NCBI RefSeq assembly: GCF_029269825.1
Contig: NZ_JARJHU010000001.1
Location: 659,786-723,785, forward strand
DNA from: Pedobacter sp. JY14-1
GTDB taxonomy: Bacteria; Bacteroidota; Bacteroidia; Sphingobacteriales; Sphingobacteriaceae
DNA: 64,000 nucleotides
Reading direction: 5' to 3'
This document shows, in pieces, positions 17,438-26,893 of this stretch; the stretch's first letter is position 1, and the number at the start of each line of letters is the position of its first letter. The notes under the pieces are model-generated. The model searched no databases. It was not told where the DNA came from and saw only the letters and a program-made list of their open reading frames with translations. Both the position numbers and the translations under genes were made by a program.

Positions 17438-18634
17438 TCATATACTTGCATTGCGCACAAAAGAGATGGTAAACCGGGCTCCCTTGTGCAACTCGCTTTC
17501 AAACTCAAGAGCGCCGTTCATCAGCAGAACATAACGCTTCACAATATTGAGCCCAAGCCCTGTACCGGGAATGTTCCCGGTATTATTTGCCCTGAAAAAA
17601 GGCTGGAAAAGGTTTTTCTGGTCTTGTTCCGGAATACCTATTCCGTTATCACGAATGGTTATGATGCATTGGTTTGCATTCAGCTCGGTGTTAAACTCAA
17701 TAAATGTATGCTCTCCGGAATATTTAATGGCATTAGAGATCAGGTTGATCATACAGTTGCGTAACAAGTTCTGATCAAGATCCACCAGGCTCTCTACTCC
17801 GGTATGCTGATAGATAATGTTTTGTTCTTCCTTCGCGATCAGCTGCATTTCTTCGGTCACCTCTTCAGCAAGCTTGACCAGGTCAAAACTGGAGAACGAC
17901 GGCTCTACCCTGCCTGCCTCCAGCCGCTCCAGGGAAAGAAAATCATTGAGTATCGTCGTCAGATTGCCTACTGCATTCTTTATCTTGCCGACATGCTTAC
18001 GTATCTGATCGTTATCATACGGCGCAGCATATTTTTCAATAAGCACAGAAGACAGTTGCACGGAGCTAAGCGGCGTACGGAATTCATGAGAAGCCATGGA
18101 AACAAATCTGCTTTTCATCTGGTTGAGTTCCTTTTCCTTTTCCAGCGAAAGGCTCACCTCTTCTTTCGCCTGGCTCAGCGCGTTCACCATCTTCTTCAGC
18201 GAAATGGTCCGCTCATCAACAAGGTCTTCAAGTTCAGCGGCATACTCCTTCAACCTTTGCTCAGCTTCCTTCTCCCGGGAAAGATCGTGGATAAAACCGG
18301 TATATATTGTCCTGTCCTTATAATGAACTTCACTTACCGCCAGTCTGAACGGAAAAGTAGTCCCATCCTTACGTAAGCCAAGTACTTCCCGGCCCTTTCC
18401 GATAATCCGCTTTTCCCCGGTACGCTGATAACGGTTAATATAGCCGTCGTGCGCACTTCTGTCCGGTTCGGGCATCAGCATAGAAATGTTATTGCCCACC
18501 ACTTCATCCAAATTATAGCCAAACAGCTTTTGGGCTGCAGGATTAAGGCTTTCTACCCGTCCTTTATCATCTATCGTAATGATTCCGTCTATCGCTGTCT
18601 CAATGATCGCTTTCAGCAGCTGTACACCTTCCAT
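17438..18634 (-). CDS. FixL-like oxygen-sensing PAS histidine kinase
   Basis: The 398-residue kinase has no membrane helix, so it is cytosolic. Residues 8-125 form a PAS domain very close to FixL: MPEPDRSAHDGYINRY carries the expected haem ligand His62, and IIGKGREVLG carries Arg82, twenty residues later as in FixL (His200 and Arg220 in Bradyrhizobium). A coiled coil (about 122-175) leads to the H-box ASHEFRTPLSS (His183), then NLISNAIKYS, DNGIGIPE and GTGLGLNIVK of the ATPase domain. In FixL, oxygen on the haem shuts off the kinase. It is upstream of its presumed partner by 22 bp. Confidence 0.9.
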   Translation of the reverse strand: MEGVQLLKAIIETAIDGIITIDDKGRVESLNPAAQKLFGYNLDEVVGNNISMLMPEPDRSAHDGYINRYQRTGEKRIIGKGREVLGLRKDGTTFPFRLAVSEVHYKDRTIYTGFIHDLSREKEAEQRLKEYAAELEDLVDERTISLKKMVNALSQAKEEVSLSLEKEKELNQMKSRFVSMASHEFRTPLSSVQLSSVLIEKYAAPYDNDQIRKHVGKIKNAVGNLTTILNDFLSLERLEAGRVEPSFSSFDLVKLAEEVTEEMQLIAKEEQNIIYQHTGVESLVDLDQNLLRNCMINLISNAIKYSGEHTFIEFNTELNANQCIITIRDNGIGIPEQDQKNLFQPFFRANNTGNIPGTGLGLNIVKRYVLLMNGALEFESELHKGARFTISFVRNASI

Positions 18635-18655
18635 AGCTTATATTCTTGTGATGTG

Positions 18656-18683
18656 CAAAATTACCAGATCGTTTATCGCACAA
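18656..18683 (-). promoter_or_regulatory. Candidate promoter of the FixL-like/regulator operon
   Basis: On the minus strand TTG (18683-18681) is followed after 17 bp by TAATTTTG (18663-18656), a full match to the Bacteroidota -7 element TAnnTTTG. The transcript would start near 18650, about 16 nt before the kinase ATG. No Fnr-like box is seen here. Confidence 0.5.
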
Positions 18684-18775
18684 TGTAATATAAATCATTC
18701 AAAAAAGTAACCAAGGTCAGTTTTTAAAAAACTCCTTATCGGCTTCTTTGCACCTGCAAAACACGTATAATCCTC

Positions 18776-20569
18776 ATGTACCATACGCTTCACATTCCTG
18801 TACTTGGCCTCGGCTATTCTATTGACACACCTTTAAAGGTTGCCCGCTACGGTATTTCCTCTGTTGTATCCATTGTCGACGACCAATTGGCTGAACGGAT
18901 GAGGAAATATCATTCCGAGCTCAATGGCATCAGGTATGTACCCATCAGCAGCAAAGAAGAAGATAGCCGGGCAAAAAGAATTACCGCCTATCTTGATCTC
19001 ATGGACCAATTGGTAGCTGCGCAAATGGACAAGATGAAGCAGATGGATTTTTCAGAGATAAACGATCTCAATACTTATTTCGAATTCCTTCCTGATGATA
19101 ATCCGGCAAAGAAAAAATACCGGAAGATGGTAAAAACCAATAATATATCAGCAAGAGAAAAACTTCAGCGGGAACTAAAACAGGTCTTGTCTCCCGGGAA
19201 TATCGACGTCAACATTATGTCCAAAGTAGACAAAGTCAACTATTTTGACGGCGAGGCATTGTCGGCCGAGTATACAGATGCGCTCTCGGCATTAAGGGGA
19301 TTTGTCAGGAGCAAGCTCAATTCATCCCTCGTAATTTCAGCAGGTATGAACCCGCGGCTGTTCAATTACATGGAGACTTTCAGTTGCTTTCATCCTGACA
19401 CAAACGGCCATTTTCAAAAAAAAATCATCCTTAAAGTAAGTGACTTCAGATCCGCACAGGTACAGGCAAAAGTGCTGGCAAAAAAAGGATTATGGGTTAC
19501 GGAATTCAGGATAGAATCGGGACTGAACTGCGGTGGTCACGCGTTTGCGACCGAAGGGCACCTTATCGGACCTATACTGCAGCAGTTCAAAGACAATAAG
19601 GACCATCTTTATGCAGAATTGTACCAGCTGTACATCCAGGCACTCGTCAAAAAAAACCTTGACCAGAACATTACCCGGCTTCCCCAGCAAAGAATTACCG
19701 TACAGGGCGGAGTAGGAAATTCAGATGAACATCGTTTTTTGCTGAACGAATATTTGCTGGACGCAGTTGGATGGGGAAGCCCGTTTCTTCTGGTACCTGA
19801 GGCCACCAATGTCGATGATCATACATTGAATGCACTCTCCACTGCAAATGAGGATGATTTTTACATCAGCAACGCATCTCCCCTCGGGGTTCCCTTTAAC
19901 AATTTCAGAAAATGCACCGCTGAACAGTTAAGACTTGAACGAATCGGAAAAGGAAAACCAGGCAGCCCCTGCACTAAAAAATATCTTTGTAACAATACTG
20001 AATTTACGGAGCAACCGATATGCACAGCTTCAAGGCAATATCAAAAGCTCAAGATTGCCCGAATCAATGCATCGGACATATCAGAAAGTGAAAAATTAAA
20101 CCAGATCAATAAGGTCACTGAGAAGGTTTGCCTTTGCGAGGGCCTTTGTGCTTCGGCATACCTAAAGGCAGACATTGTAAAACCAAAAGAAAGCAAGGCG
20201 GTCAGCATTTGTCCGGGACCAAACATCGCCTATTTTAAGGGAATTTACAGCCTTAAACAAATGGTCGATCATATTTACGGGAGGTGCAATCTGCTGAAGG
20301 GTGTTTCCAGGCCAAACCTTTTTATCAAGGAACTTGAGCTTTATATCAGTTACCTGAAACAACAATGCAATAATCTGCAGGAAGATCTGAAGCAACAGAA
20401 GTATTTATTCAGTTTCTATAACCAGCTGATGGAAGGCATCAGGTATTACCAGGAAATGGCCAAACGGGACCAGGGAAAATCTGCATTATGGGACAGCATG
20501 CAGCTTGACCGGCTAAATCAGTCGATCTCCAGTCTGCGGATCATTTCATCACTTTTCAGTTTTGCATGA
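18776..20569 (+). CDS. Uncharacterised protein, putative TIM-barrel domain with Cys-rich region
   Basis: I cannot name this 597-residue protein. The first part (GLGYSIDTPLKVARYGISS), GLNCGGHAFA and the middle part RITVQGGVGNSDEHRFLL...DAVGWGSPFLLVPE have the pattern of an FMN-type TIM barrel such as nitronate monooxygenase. From about residue 380 come at least nine cysteines: KCTAEQ, SPCTKKYLC, ICTAS, VCLCEGLC and ICPGP, suggesting Fe-S or zinc sites. The end is coiled-coil-like (LELYISYLKQQCNNLQEDLKQQ). It has no signal peptide. It is divergent from the FixL-like kinase, and its last 52 bp overlap the convergent prephenate dehydrogenase gene. Function unknown. Confidence 0.75.
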   Translation: MYHTLHIPVLGLGYSIDTPLKVARYGISSVVSIVDDQLAERMRKYHSELNGIRYVPISSKEEDSRAKRITAYLDLMDQLVAAQMDKMKQMDFSEINDLNTYFEFLPDDNPAKKKYRKMVKTNNISAREKLQRELKQVLSPGNIDVNIMSKVDKVNYFDGEALSAEYTDALSALRGFVRSKLNSSLVISAGMNPRLFNYMETFSCFHPDTNGHFQKKIILKVSDFRSAQVQAKVLAKKGLWVTEFRIESGLNCGGHAFATEGHLIGPILQQFKDNKDHLYAELYQLYIQALVKKNLDQNITRLPQQRITVQGGVGNSDEHRFLLNEYLLDAVGWGSPFLLVPEATNVDDHTLNALSTANEDDFYISNASPLGVPFNNFRKCTAEQLRLERIGKGKPGSPCTKKYLCNNTEFTEQPICTASRQYQKLKIARINASDISESEKLNQINKVTEKVCLCEGLCASAYLKADIVKPKESKAVSICPGPNIAYFKGIYSLKQMVDHIYGRCNLLKGVSRPNLFIKELELYISYLKQQCNNLQEDLKQQKYLFSFYNQLMEGIRYYQEMAKRDQGKSALWDSMQLDRLNQSISSLRIISSLFSFA

Positions 20570-21780
20570 TCCAGCCTGTCTTTAAAAAAAAACTTTACCT
20601 GGTCAAAATGTGATTTATAGCCGTTCATATCTCCGTATACCACCAGCGAAGTCCACTCCCTTACCGCAGAATGAAACTCAAGATCATCTGCCCGGATAGA
20701 CTTGTTAAAAAGTGCGGTTTCTATAGATTCTTCCAGCAGTTCTTCGTGTTGAAAAAGATACTCGGCAATCCCTAATCTAAGCCTGAAAGGTGGCGTCTGG
20801 CAGATCAGATGCTGATATGGATTAATTCCGAGATGGTACCATGCATCTACCATGCTTAACAGGCTAAGGTGAGAATTGGGCTTCCTGGGAACGTCTGCCG
20901 CTTCAGCCAGAGAAAACTCACCCATCGTCCTATCGTTCAGCAGCACCGGAATGTCATCGCTTGAAAAAACAAAATCTCTTGCTCTGTATAACCGTTTCCT
21001 GAATTCATCTTCCTCCTCCATGATCATCAGTTTAAACAGTTCGGATTCAGAACGGGCATATTGTTTTACCTGACTTGCTGCATACGGATTAAGGATGGCC
21101 AGTCCTCCGTAAATGTGCGCCTTACTACCGAATATTCTCAGCGTGGTCAGAATCTTTACATTATCTATTCCTCCCGCGTAAGACGCATTCTCCCAGGGGA
21201 AAAACCCCGCTTCCTTCCAGGCAGTACCCATGCTCTCAAATCCAAGATGCGTAACAGCCTGTGTATCGGCCACAATTTTGTCGTGAACATGATAGTCAGG
21301 AATCTCAACAAGTTCAGAGCCCAGGGCCGAAAGAACATCCGACATCCGCTGATAGGCTTCTGCGGAGGTACGGTGCGGAATGATCACCAGTTTCTGCCCC
21401 TTTGCCCCTATTGCCGGTCCATGCAGGGAATGACAGGTCACGATATGTACATCTCCGGGCAGGTGCTTTTCAAAGGCCGCGATCTCAGGATGTTTTACAG
21501 AAGTCTGGCCGGCAACTATGGCCCCGCAGCGGGTAGCAGGGCCATAGAGTCCGACAACTTCATTTATCTTTTCCGCCTCAACTGCATAAATAATGATATC
21601 GCAGGTGCGGCTCACCAGATTGCCATCTTCTGTACAGGAAATATGATCTATGATCCCGTTTTCGCGAAGAAAAGCAATACGACCCGGCAGGTCACAGCCA
21701 AGTACGTCATAACCTGTCGCCACCAACGCGCCCGCATACAGCAGGCCCATATCTCCCAATCCAATAATTCCGATTTTCAT
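20518..21780 (-). CDS. Fungal-type prephenate dehydrogenase (Tyr1-like)
   Basis: The 420-residue protein starts with a Rossmann GIIGLGDMGLLYAG. It follows, along its whole length, what I recall of yeast Tyr1: SRTCDIIIYAVEA, YGP..R.GAIVAGQTS, CHSLHGP, HDKIVADTQAVTH, LRIFGSKAHIYGGLAI, PNSHLSLLSMVD and DDLEFHSAVREW. Tyr1 makes 4-hydroxyphenylpyruvate from prephenate with NADP+ for tyrosine synthesis. Bacterial TyrA proteins are usually 280-370 residues and diverge from these motifs. The gene stands alone on the minus strand. The Tyr1 likeness rests on memory and should be aligned. Confidence 0.85.
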   Translation of the reverse strand: MKIGIIGLGDMGLLYAGALVATGYDVLGCDLPGRIAFLRENGIIDHISCTEDGNLVSRTCDIIIYAVEAEKINEVVGLYGPATRCGAIVAGQTSVKHPEIAAFEKHLPGDVHIVTCHSLHGPAIGAKGQKLVIIPHRTSAEAYQRMSDVLSALGSELVEIPDYHVHDKIVADTQAVTHLGFESMGTAWKEAGFFPWENASYAGGIDNVKILTTLRIFGSKAHIYGGLAILNPYAASQVKQYARSESELFKLMIMEEEDEFRKRLYRARDFVFSSDDIPVLLNDRTMGEFSLAEAADVPRKPNSHLSLLSMVDAWYHLGINPYQHLICQTPPFRLRLGIAEYLFQHEELLEESIETALFNKSIRADDLEFHSAVREWTSLVVYGDMNGYKSHFDQVKFFFKDRLDHAKLKSDEMIRRLEID

Positions 21781-21841
21781 TTTACCGTAAAGCTATCGGA
21801 ATCTGCGGAAATAACAATGCGGAAGTTAAATTAAGATAAGG

Positions 21842-22687
21842 CTACCTGACAGGTCTTTCCAGTAATTTAAAGAACTGGTCCAGCTGAGGCAAAATGACGA
21901 TACGTGTTCTCCGGTTAGCAGCCTTGCCTGCATCTGTACTATTGTCATTTAACGGCACATACTCTCCCCTACCCGCAGCAGTCATTTTTGCGGGAGGTAT
22001 ACCATACTCATTCTGCAATATCCTTACTACTGAAGTAGCCCGTTTTACGCTCAGATCCCAGTTGTCCAGCAATACACCCTGCCTGTAGGGAACATTGTCC
22101 GTATGCCCTTCAACCATAAATTCAATTTCGGGCTGGTTCATCAATACCTTGGCCACCTTGCCGAGAACCTCTTTCGCCTGCTGCGTCACCTCATATTTTC
22201 CGGTGACAAACAGTAATTTATCTGAGATGTCAATATACACCACTCCCTTGTCTACTTTGATATTGATATCCTTGTCATTCAGGTTACCGATAGCTCCCTT
22301 CAGGTTCATGACCAGGTTCATAGTCAGTGAATCCTTCCGGGCAATAGCCGATTGCAGATTCTGGATATATGCATCTTTGGAACTCAGGCTTTCCAGCGAT
22401 TTTTTAATGCTTTCTGCCTGAGACCCGGAGATCACAGAAAGATCTTTCAGCTGATTGACCATCTGGTCATTAGACGTTTTTTGCTGGGCAAGCTGGATTC
22501 CCATGCTTCTGCTCATGCCTTTATATTTAGCAGTTGAATCCTGGGCCCTTTGTAAGTCTGCCTGCAGTGCGCGGTAAGTACTGTCCAGCCTGTTGTACCT
22601 GTTGTTTGCCTCTGTTAACTTCCTGGATGTTCCGCAGGAGGCCAGAACAGCAGAGAGCGCCGTCAAGACTAAAATCCTGGTTTTCAT
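21842..22687 (-). CDS. OmpA-family lipoprotein
   Basis: The 281-residue protein has a lipoprotein signal with Cys18 (VLASC), a long coiled-coil-prone helix (about 25-125, rich in Gln, Ser, Lys), and an OmpA-type peptidoglycan-binding domain with GHTDNVPYR and NRRTRIVI. It likely anchors the outer membrane to the cell wall. The 225 bp upstream, toward the next divergent gene, hold no gene. Confidence 0.9.
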   Translation of the reverse strand: MKTRILVLTALSAVLASCGTSRKLTEANNRYNRLDSTYRALQADLQRAQDSTAKYKGMSRSMGIQLAQQKTSNDQMVNQLKDLSVISGSQAESIKKSLESLSSKDAYIQNLQSAIARKDSLTMNLVMNLKGAIGNLNDKDINIKVDKGVVYIDISDKLLFVTGKYEVTQQAKEVLGKVAKVLMNQPEIEFMVEGHTDNVPYRQGVLLDNWDLSVKRATSVVRILQNEYGIPPAKMTAAGRGEYVPLNDNSTDAGKAANRRTRIVILPQLDQFFKLLERPVR

Positions 22688-22912
22688 AACTATATAAATT
22701 AATTAAAGTTCCTGTGGAGTTTTTACAATTATCAGGCCAGGAAAGATGTTTCCATTGTCAGCATTATGTGGAGAAATTCCCCAGGTCTTCATTCACGACA
22801 AAATCACAAAGCACTGAAAAACAACCATATGCCATAAAAATCCATTTCCGGCACTATTCTGTATCCTAGGTAATCACAAACAATTAATTACCGATACTAA
22901 AAATTTTAAGTT

Positions 22913-23224
22913 ATGAAAAAGATCATTTTATCAGCAGCAATTTTAGCAGTAGCAGGAATAACTTCAGTAAAAGCCAGCGACATTAAAACTCCGGTAGTAA
23001 TTACTGCCCAACAAGATAGCACCACCAAGACTCCGGTTGAACTGAAAGACCTTCCTGAAGCAGTACAAAAGACCCTGCAATCTGACCCGGTAAAAGCATG
23101 GACGCCAACAGAAGCTTTCCTGGTGACCAACGCAGATAAGACATCTTATTACCTGGTTAACGTGAAAAAGGAACAGGAAACAGGTTCCCTCAAAATTGAC
23201 AAGGACGGCAAAGTCATTCAATAA
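22913..23224 (+). CDS. Small secreted protein, PepSY-like
   Basis: The 103-residue product has a clear signal peptide (KKIILSAAILAVAGITSVKA) and a small domain with LPEAVQKTL and a final KIDKDGKVI, the layout of PepSY-like putative periplasmic proteins of Bacteroidota that often react to envelope conditions. It is monocistronic, ending in a strong terminator. Confidence 0.75.
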   Translation: MKKIILSAAILAVAGITSVKASDIKTPVVITAQQDSTTKTPVELKDLPEAVQKTLQSDPVKAWTPTEAFLVTNADKTSYYLVNVKKEQETGSLKIDKDGKVIQ

Positions 23225-23256
23225 GCCCTTTTACAATCCCTATATAGTTAACAGTG

Positions 23257-23281
23257 AAAAGGCCGGAAATTCCGGCCTTTT
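23257..23281. terminator. Bidirectional terminator between the small secreted gene and guaB
   Basis: A 12-bp perfect stem (AAAAGGCCGGAA / TTCCGGCCTTTT) with a one-base centre, A-rich on one side and T-rich on the other. It can end both the plus-strand gene and readthrough from guaB. Confidence 0.85.
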
Positions 23282-23350
23282 CTATTTATTAATTCTTTCC
23301 TTGAAAGTGGATACGCAACGGAATGCGATAATTGTATCACGCTTCCTTTA

Positions 23351-24826
23351 CTACAATTTGCTCGAATAGTTCGGAGCCTCTTTAGTGATCGAAATATCAT
23401 GTGGATGACTTTCCCGCATACCTGCGGCTGTAATCCTTACAAACTTGGCTTTCTGCAAATCAGGAATCGTAGTGGCACCGCAATAGTGCATACCCGCCCT
23501 CAAACCACCTACATACTGATAGATCACCTCAGCCAGCGTACCCTTATAAGGCACACGTCCAACGATCCCTTCAGGAACAAGTTTGGTCACGACATCGGTC
23601 TCATCCTGAAAATAACGATCTTTGGAACCCTGTGCCATCGCTTCTACAGATCCCATACCACGGTAAGACTTAAACTTACGGCCTTCGTAAATAATGGTTT
23701 CACCTGGAGACTCCTCCACACCGGCAAACAACGAGCCTGCCATGATCGCGCTTGCACCAGCAGCAATGGCCTTAACAATATCACCAGTCTGTTTGATACC
23801 TCCGTCTGCGATCACCGGAATTCCGGTACCCAGCAGTGCCTGGGCACATTCATATACTGCATATAGCTGGGGAACACCTACACCGGCAATGATTCTGGTC
23901 GTACAGATAGAGCCAGGGCCGATGCCTACCTTTACAGCATCTGCTCCAGCCGCCGCCAGGGCCCGGGCTGCTTCAGCGGTAGCGATGTTACCCGCGATCA
24001 CCTGAAGCTCAGGCCATCTTTCCTTAACCGCCTTCACCATATCGATCACCCCTTTGGAATGACCATGCGCTGTATCTATGGTCACTACATCAACCCCAGC
24101 TTTCACAAGCGCGGCAACACGGTCAATATTATCTGCTGCGACCCCAACTGCAGCGCCTACACGCAGCCTGCCGTGGTCATCTTTACAGGCATTGGGATAA
24201 TTCTTATACTTCTGAATATCCTTATAAGTGATCAGCCCCACTAAACGGCCATCACCGTCTACTACAGGCAATTTTTCGATTTTGTAATTCTGCAGGATCT
24301 CCTCTGCCTGAAGCAAGGTAGTACCTGCAGCCGCCGTGATCAGGTTTTCAATGGTCATCACACTTGCAATATCACGCTGCATATCTTTCTGAAAACGCAG
24401 GTCCCTGTTGGTAATGATACCGACAAGTTTATTATCCGTGTCAACGACCGGGATGCCTCCGATCCTGAACTCCTTCATGATCTGGAAGGCATCGCCAACT
24501 TTGGCGCCCTTTTGCAGGGTAACCGGATCCTGGATCATACCACTTTCGGAACGCTTGACCTTACGTACTTCCTCAGCCTGGCGTTCGATGCTCATGTTTT
24601 TGTGTAAAATACCGATCCCGCCGGCCTGCGCTATAGCAATGGCCAGGTTAGCCTCTGTAACAGTGTCCATCGCCGCCGAAACGACAGGTACATTAATTCT
24701 GATGTTTTTGGTGAGGTAACTTCCGGTATCCACGTCACGTGGCAGTACTTCGGAATAGGCAGGGACCAGTAATACGTCGTCGTATGTCAGTCCCTCGGCT
24801 ATAAATTTATTAGGATCGAGTTGCAT
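23351..24826 (-). CDS. guaB: IMP dehydrogenase
   Basis: The 491-residue enzyme oxidises IMP to XMP with NAD+, the committed step of GMP synthesis. The TIM barrel carries the catalytic loop [12 protein letters not shown] with its active-site Cys, the flap SKDRYFQ, and the start [14 protein letters not shown] tandem CBS pair sits at about 95-210. Length and motifs are typical. A good promoter lies upstream (24860-24890). Confidence 0.98.
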   Translation of the reverse strand: MQLDPNKFIAEGLTYDDVLLVPAYSEVLPRDVDTGSYLTKNIRINVPVVSAAMDTVTEANLAIAIAQAGGIGILHKNMSIERQAEEVRKVKRSESGMIQDPVTLQKGAKVGDAFQIMKEFRIGGIPVVDTDNKLVGIITNRDLRFQKDMQRDIASVMTIENLITAAAGTTLLQAEEILQNYKIEKLPVVDGDGRLVGLITYKDIQKYKNYPNACKDDHGRLRVGAAVGVAADNIDRVAALVKAGVDVVTIDTAHGHSKGVIDMVKAVKERWPELQVIAGNIATAEAARALAAAGADAVKVGIGPGSICTTRIIAGVGVPQLYAVYECAQALLGTGIPVIADGGIKQTGDIVKAIAAGASAIMAGSLFAGVEESPGETIIYEGRKFKSYRGMGSVEAMAQGSKDRYFQDETDVVTKLVPEGIVGRVPYKGTLAEVIYQYVGGLRAGMHYCGATTIPDLQKAKFVRITAAGMRESHPHDISITKEAPNYSSKL

Positions 24827-24859
24827 AGCAAATAAGTTTACGAGTTACTATTTGCCGGG

Positions 24860-24890
24860 CAAAGATACATTTTTTCATCAGATCACACAA
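24860..24890 (-). promoter_or_regulatory. Promoter of guaB
   Basis: On the minus strand TTG (24890-24888) and TATCTTTG (24867-24860) are 20 bp apart, matching the Bacteroidota TTG-N19/20-TAnnTTTG pattern. Transcription should start near 24854, leaving a leader of about 28 nt. Confidence 0.65.
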
Positions 24891-24978
24891 CAGATGAAAG
24901 ACAGATGAACCAATAGTTTAAAAGATTACATTCAGGAAACTTTGGCTTAATATGGTCACCTGGCCATTTACCGGATGG

Positions 24979-25275
24979 TCATAAGGGTCTGTCTGAATGC
25001 CCCAGATGCTTGTCCGGGTTTACAATATCCCTGATCAATTGCTTCAGTTCCCTGACCTCGGGGAAACGGCCATATTCCCTGCGGTCAAAAACGACGGTTC
25101 CGTCGACGCTTACCAGATAACTACCGCCTGCCTCACTGGGAACAAGCGTCACTCCGTGCAACTCATCTGTGAACGTGGTCAGCAGCTCCTGGGCCATATA
25201 GGTCGCCCTGAGCATCCAGCCACATTTTGGGCAATACTCGATAATGACGGTTGGTTTAGTTTCAGGTATGGTCAT
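24979..25275 (-). CDS. SelW/SelT/SelH-type (Rdx) thioredoxin-like protein, Cys form
   Basis: The 98-residue protein starts VIIEYCPKCGW with the redox pair Cys15 and Cys18 and continues VTLVPSEAGGSYLVSVDG, the layout of selenoprotein-W-like Rdx proteins, with cysteine instead of selenocysteine. These are small thiol-redox proteins of the cytosol with unclear substrates. It starts 27 bp from the GH43 stop and shares its strand. Confidence 0.85.
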   Translation of the reverse strand: MTIPETKPTVIIEYCPKCGWMLRATYMAQELLTTFTDELHGVTLVPSEAGGSYLVSVDGTVVFDRREYGRFPEVRELKQLIRDIVNPDKHLGHSDRPL

Positions 25276-25302
25276 ATCGTATCATGATCAGCTTACAAAA
25301 TA

Positions 25303-26811
25303 TTATCGATGATAGTTAAGACTAAAAGCACTGAATACGGCCCGCTGATCGGCAGCACCCTTAAAGTTCAGTCCCATGCGCGGGCTCCGGTCCCACTGCG
25401 GCAGGAAGCCGAAGTCAACAGGCTGACCGATTTCCTTCCAGTGATCCGTTCCCTGCGCCCAGTAAGCGCTGCACTTTCCGTCTTTTCCTGCACTCATTCT
25501 CAAGCGGACGGCAGCTTTCGGGGTGCTCAGCTTCACCGCACCGGTGACTTTCCGCTGATTGTCCCTCACTACCCAGTATTCCACCTGATCGCCAATCACA
25601 CCAACCCCTATCGCTGCGTTGGCGTCGCCGTAATAAACAAGTCCTTTCTGCGACGAATTCTGGTTAACAACGTTTACATCCATGTCCCAGGCAGCCGCTA
25701 AGGGTCTTACCGTCACCGCGATACCCGAAGGATTATCGGCCTTGATGGCACCCGAAACATACAACCGGCCAGCAGACTGCTTCAAAGAGGGCGTAGAATT
25801 CCGAAAATCCCATTGCCAGTATTTGGCCGGCGCCTTGCCCTTAAAATCATCTTTGATATTTTTGACGACATCAGCAGTACCGCTCACCTCCTTCAGTACC
25901 GGCCAGTCGTTTGCGGACCAGGACAAATCGGCCAGCAATCCCTCTCTTCCGGTATAAACTGTCGTCTGTTTATGATAAGCGTGGTGCAGGTAAGCAGTAC
26001 GGCCGTCAGCGGTAGTTACAAAGGTGCCATGCCCGGAGCATTTCCAGTCTGCACTTCCCTGAAGCAGGGGATTTTCAGAAAAATCCTCATAAGGCCCTTT
26101 AAATTCTCTTGACCGCGCTACCCGCACATTATAATCACACTGGGAACCGCAGCAGCTTCCGGCAGAATAAAACAGGTAATAGTACCCGTTTCTCTTCAAT
26201 ATACTTTGTCCTTCCAGTCCCAGACGCTTATCATCACGAAACATTGTGAAAGTTTCGCCTTCCAGCTTCAATCCATCTGCAGAAAGCTTGCTGCCAAGGA
26301 TCTCAATAGGCCTGCTGTCGAGGCCATATGCCTTAAAGCTGATATAAAGCTGCCCGTTATCATTGAAAACAAAGGCATCGATCGCCTCCTTTCCATGCTC
26401 AATAATAACCCCATGGTCCTTAAAGTCTCTGTCCGGATATCTGGAAGTTGCCACACCTATGTAAGAAACACCGTCTTTTTTCCGCCGGGCGGTATAATAG
26501 ATATAATAGGTGTTGTTATGAAAATAATACTCCGGGGCCCAGAATGATCCGCTCGTCCATTCAGGTGCCTTTTCAAAAACATAACCGACCTGTTTCCAGT
26601 CTTTCAGGTTACCGGAAGTATAGATCGGAAAATGCGGCGCCCATTCGGAGGACGTACCTACCGCATAATACTGGTTTCCTTTTCTGATTACCGAGGGATC
26701 GGCAAAGTCACCACCGATCACCGGCCGGACCGGAGACTGCCCCACCGAAGAAAAAACGAACAATAACTGAAGTACCAGTGCAAAGGCAGGTAACTTAAAG
26801 GAGGCTTTCAT
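25303..26811 (-). CDS. Secreted glycoside hydrolase family 43 protein
   Basis: The 502-residue protein has a signal peptide (LQLLFVFSSVGQS) and a five-bladed propeller of the GH43 type starting GGDFADPSVIRKGNQYYAVGT, with later repeats such as YYIYYTARR and GYYYLFYSAGS; the acidic pair lies at the first DPS and at GLEGQS. A C-terminal concanavalin-like domain follows from about 310 (KYWQWDFRNSTPSLKQ). GH43 enzymes act on arabinan or xylan side chains. It is not in a polysaccharide locus, so its substrate is open. Confidence 0.88.
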   Translation of the reverse strand: MKASFKLPAFALVLQLLFVFSSVGQSPVRPVIGGDFADPSVIRKGNQYYAVGTSSEWAPHFPIYTSGNLKDWKQVGYVFEKAPEWTSGSFWAPEYYFHNNTYYIYYTARRKKDGVSYIGVATSRYPDRDFKDHGVIIEHGKEAIDAFVFNDNGQLYISFKAYGLDSRPIEILGSKLSADGLKLEGETFTMFRDDKRLGLEGQSILKRNGYYYLFYSAGSCCGSQCDYNVRVARSREFKGPYEDFSENPLLQGSADWKCSGHGTFVTTADGRTAYLHHAYHKQTTVYTGREGLLADLSWSANDWPVLKEVSGTADVVKNIKDDFKGKAPAKYWQWDFRNSTPSLKQSAGRLYVSGAIKADNPSGIAVTVRPLAAAWDMDVNVVNQNSSQKGLVYYGDANAAIGVGVIGDQVEYWVVRDNQRKVTGAVKLSTPKAAVRLRMSAGKDGKCSAYWAQGTDHWKEIGQPVDFGFLPQWDRSPRMGLNFKGAADQRAVFSAFSLNYHR

Positions 26812-26855
26812 GAGATTTGGTTACGGTTTCTGGTTTACCGGTGCAATATATCATT

Positions 26856-26887
26856 TTTGAATGTTCGCATTAAATAAAATATTTTTG
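26856..26887 (+). promoter_or_regulatory. Promoter of the Upf1-like helicase gene
   Basis: TTTG (26856-26859) and TATTTTTG (26880-26887) are 20 bp apart, a full Bacteroidota promoter match. The transcript would begin near 26892, so the ATG at 26894 is the only sensible start and the mRNA is almost leaderless. Confidence 0.7.
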
Positions 26888-26893
26888 CAGCCA

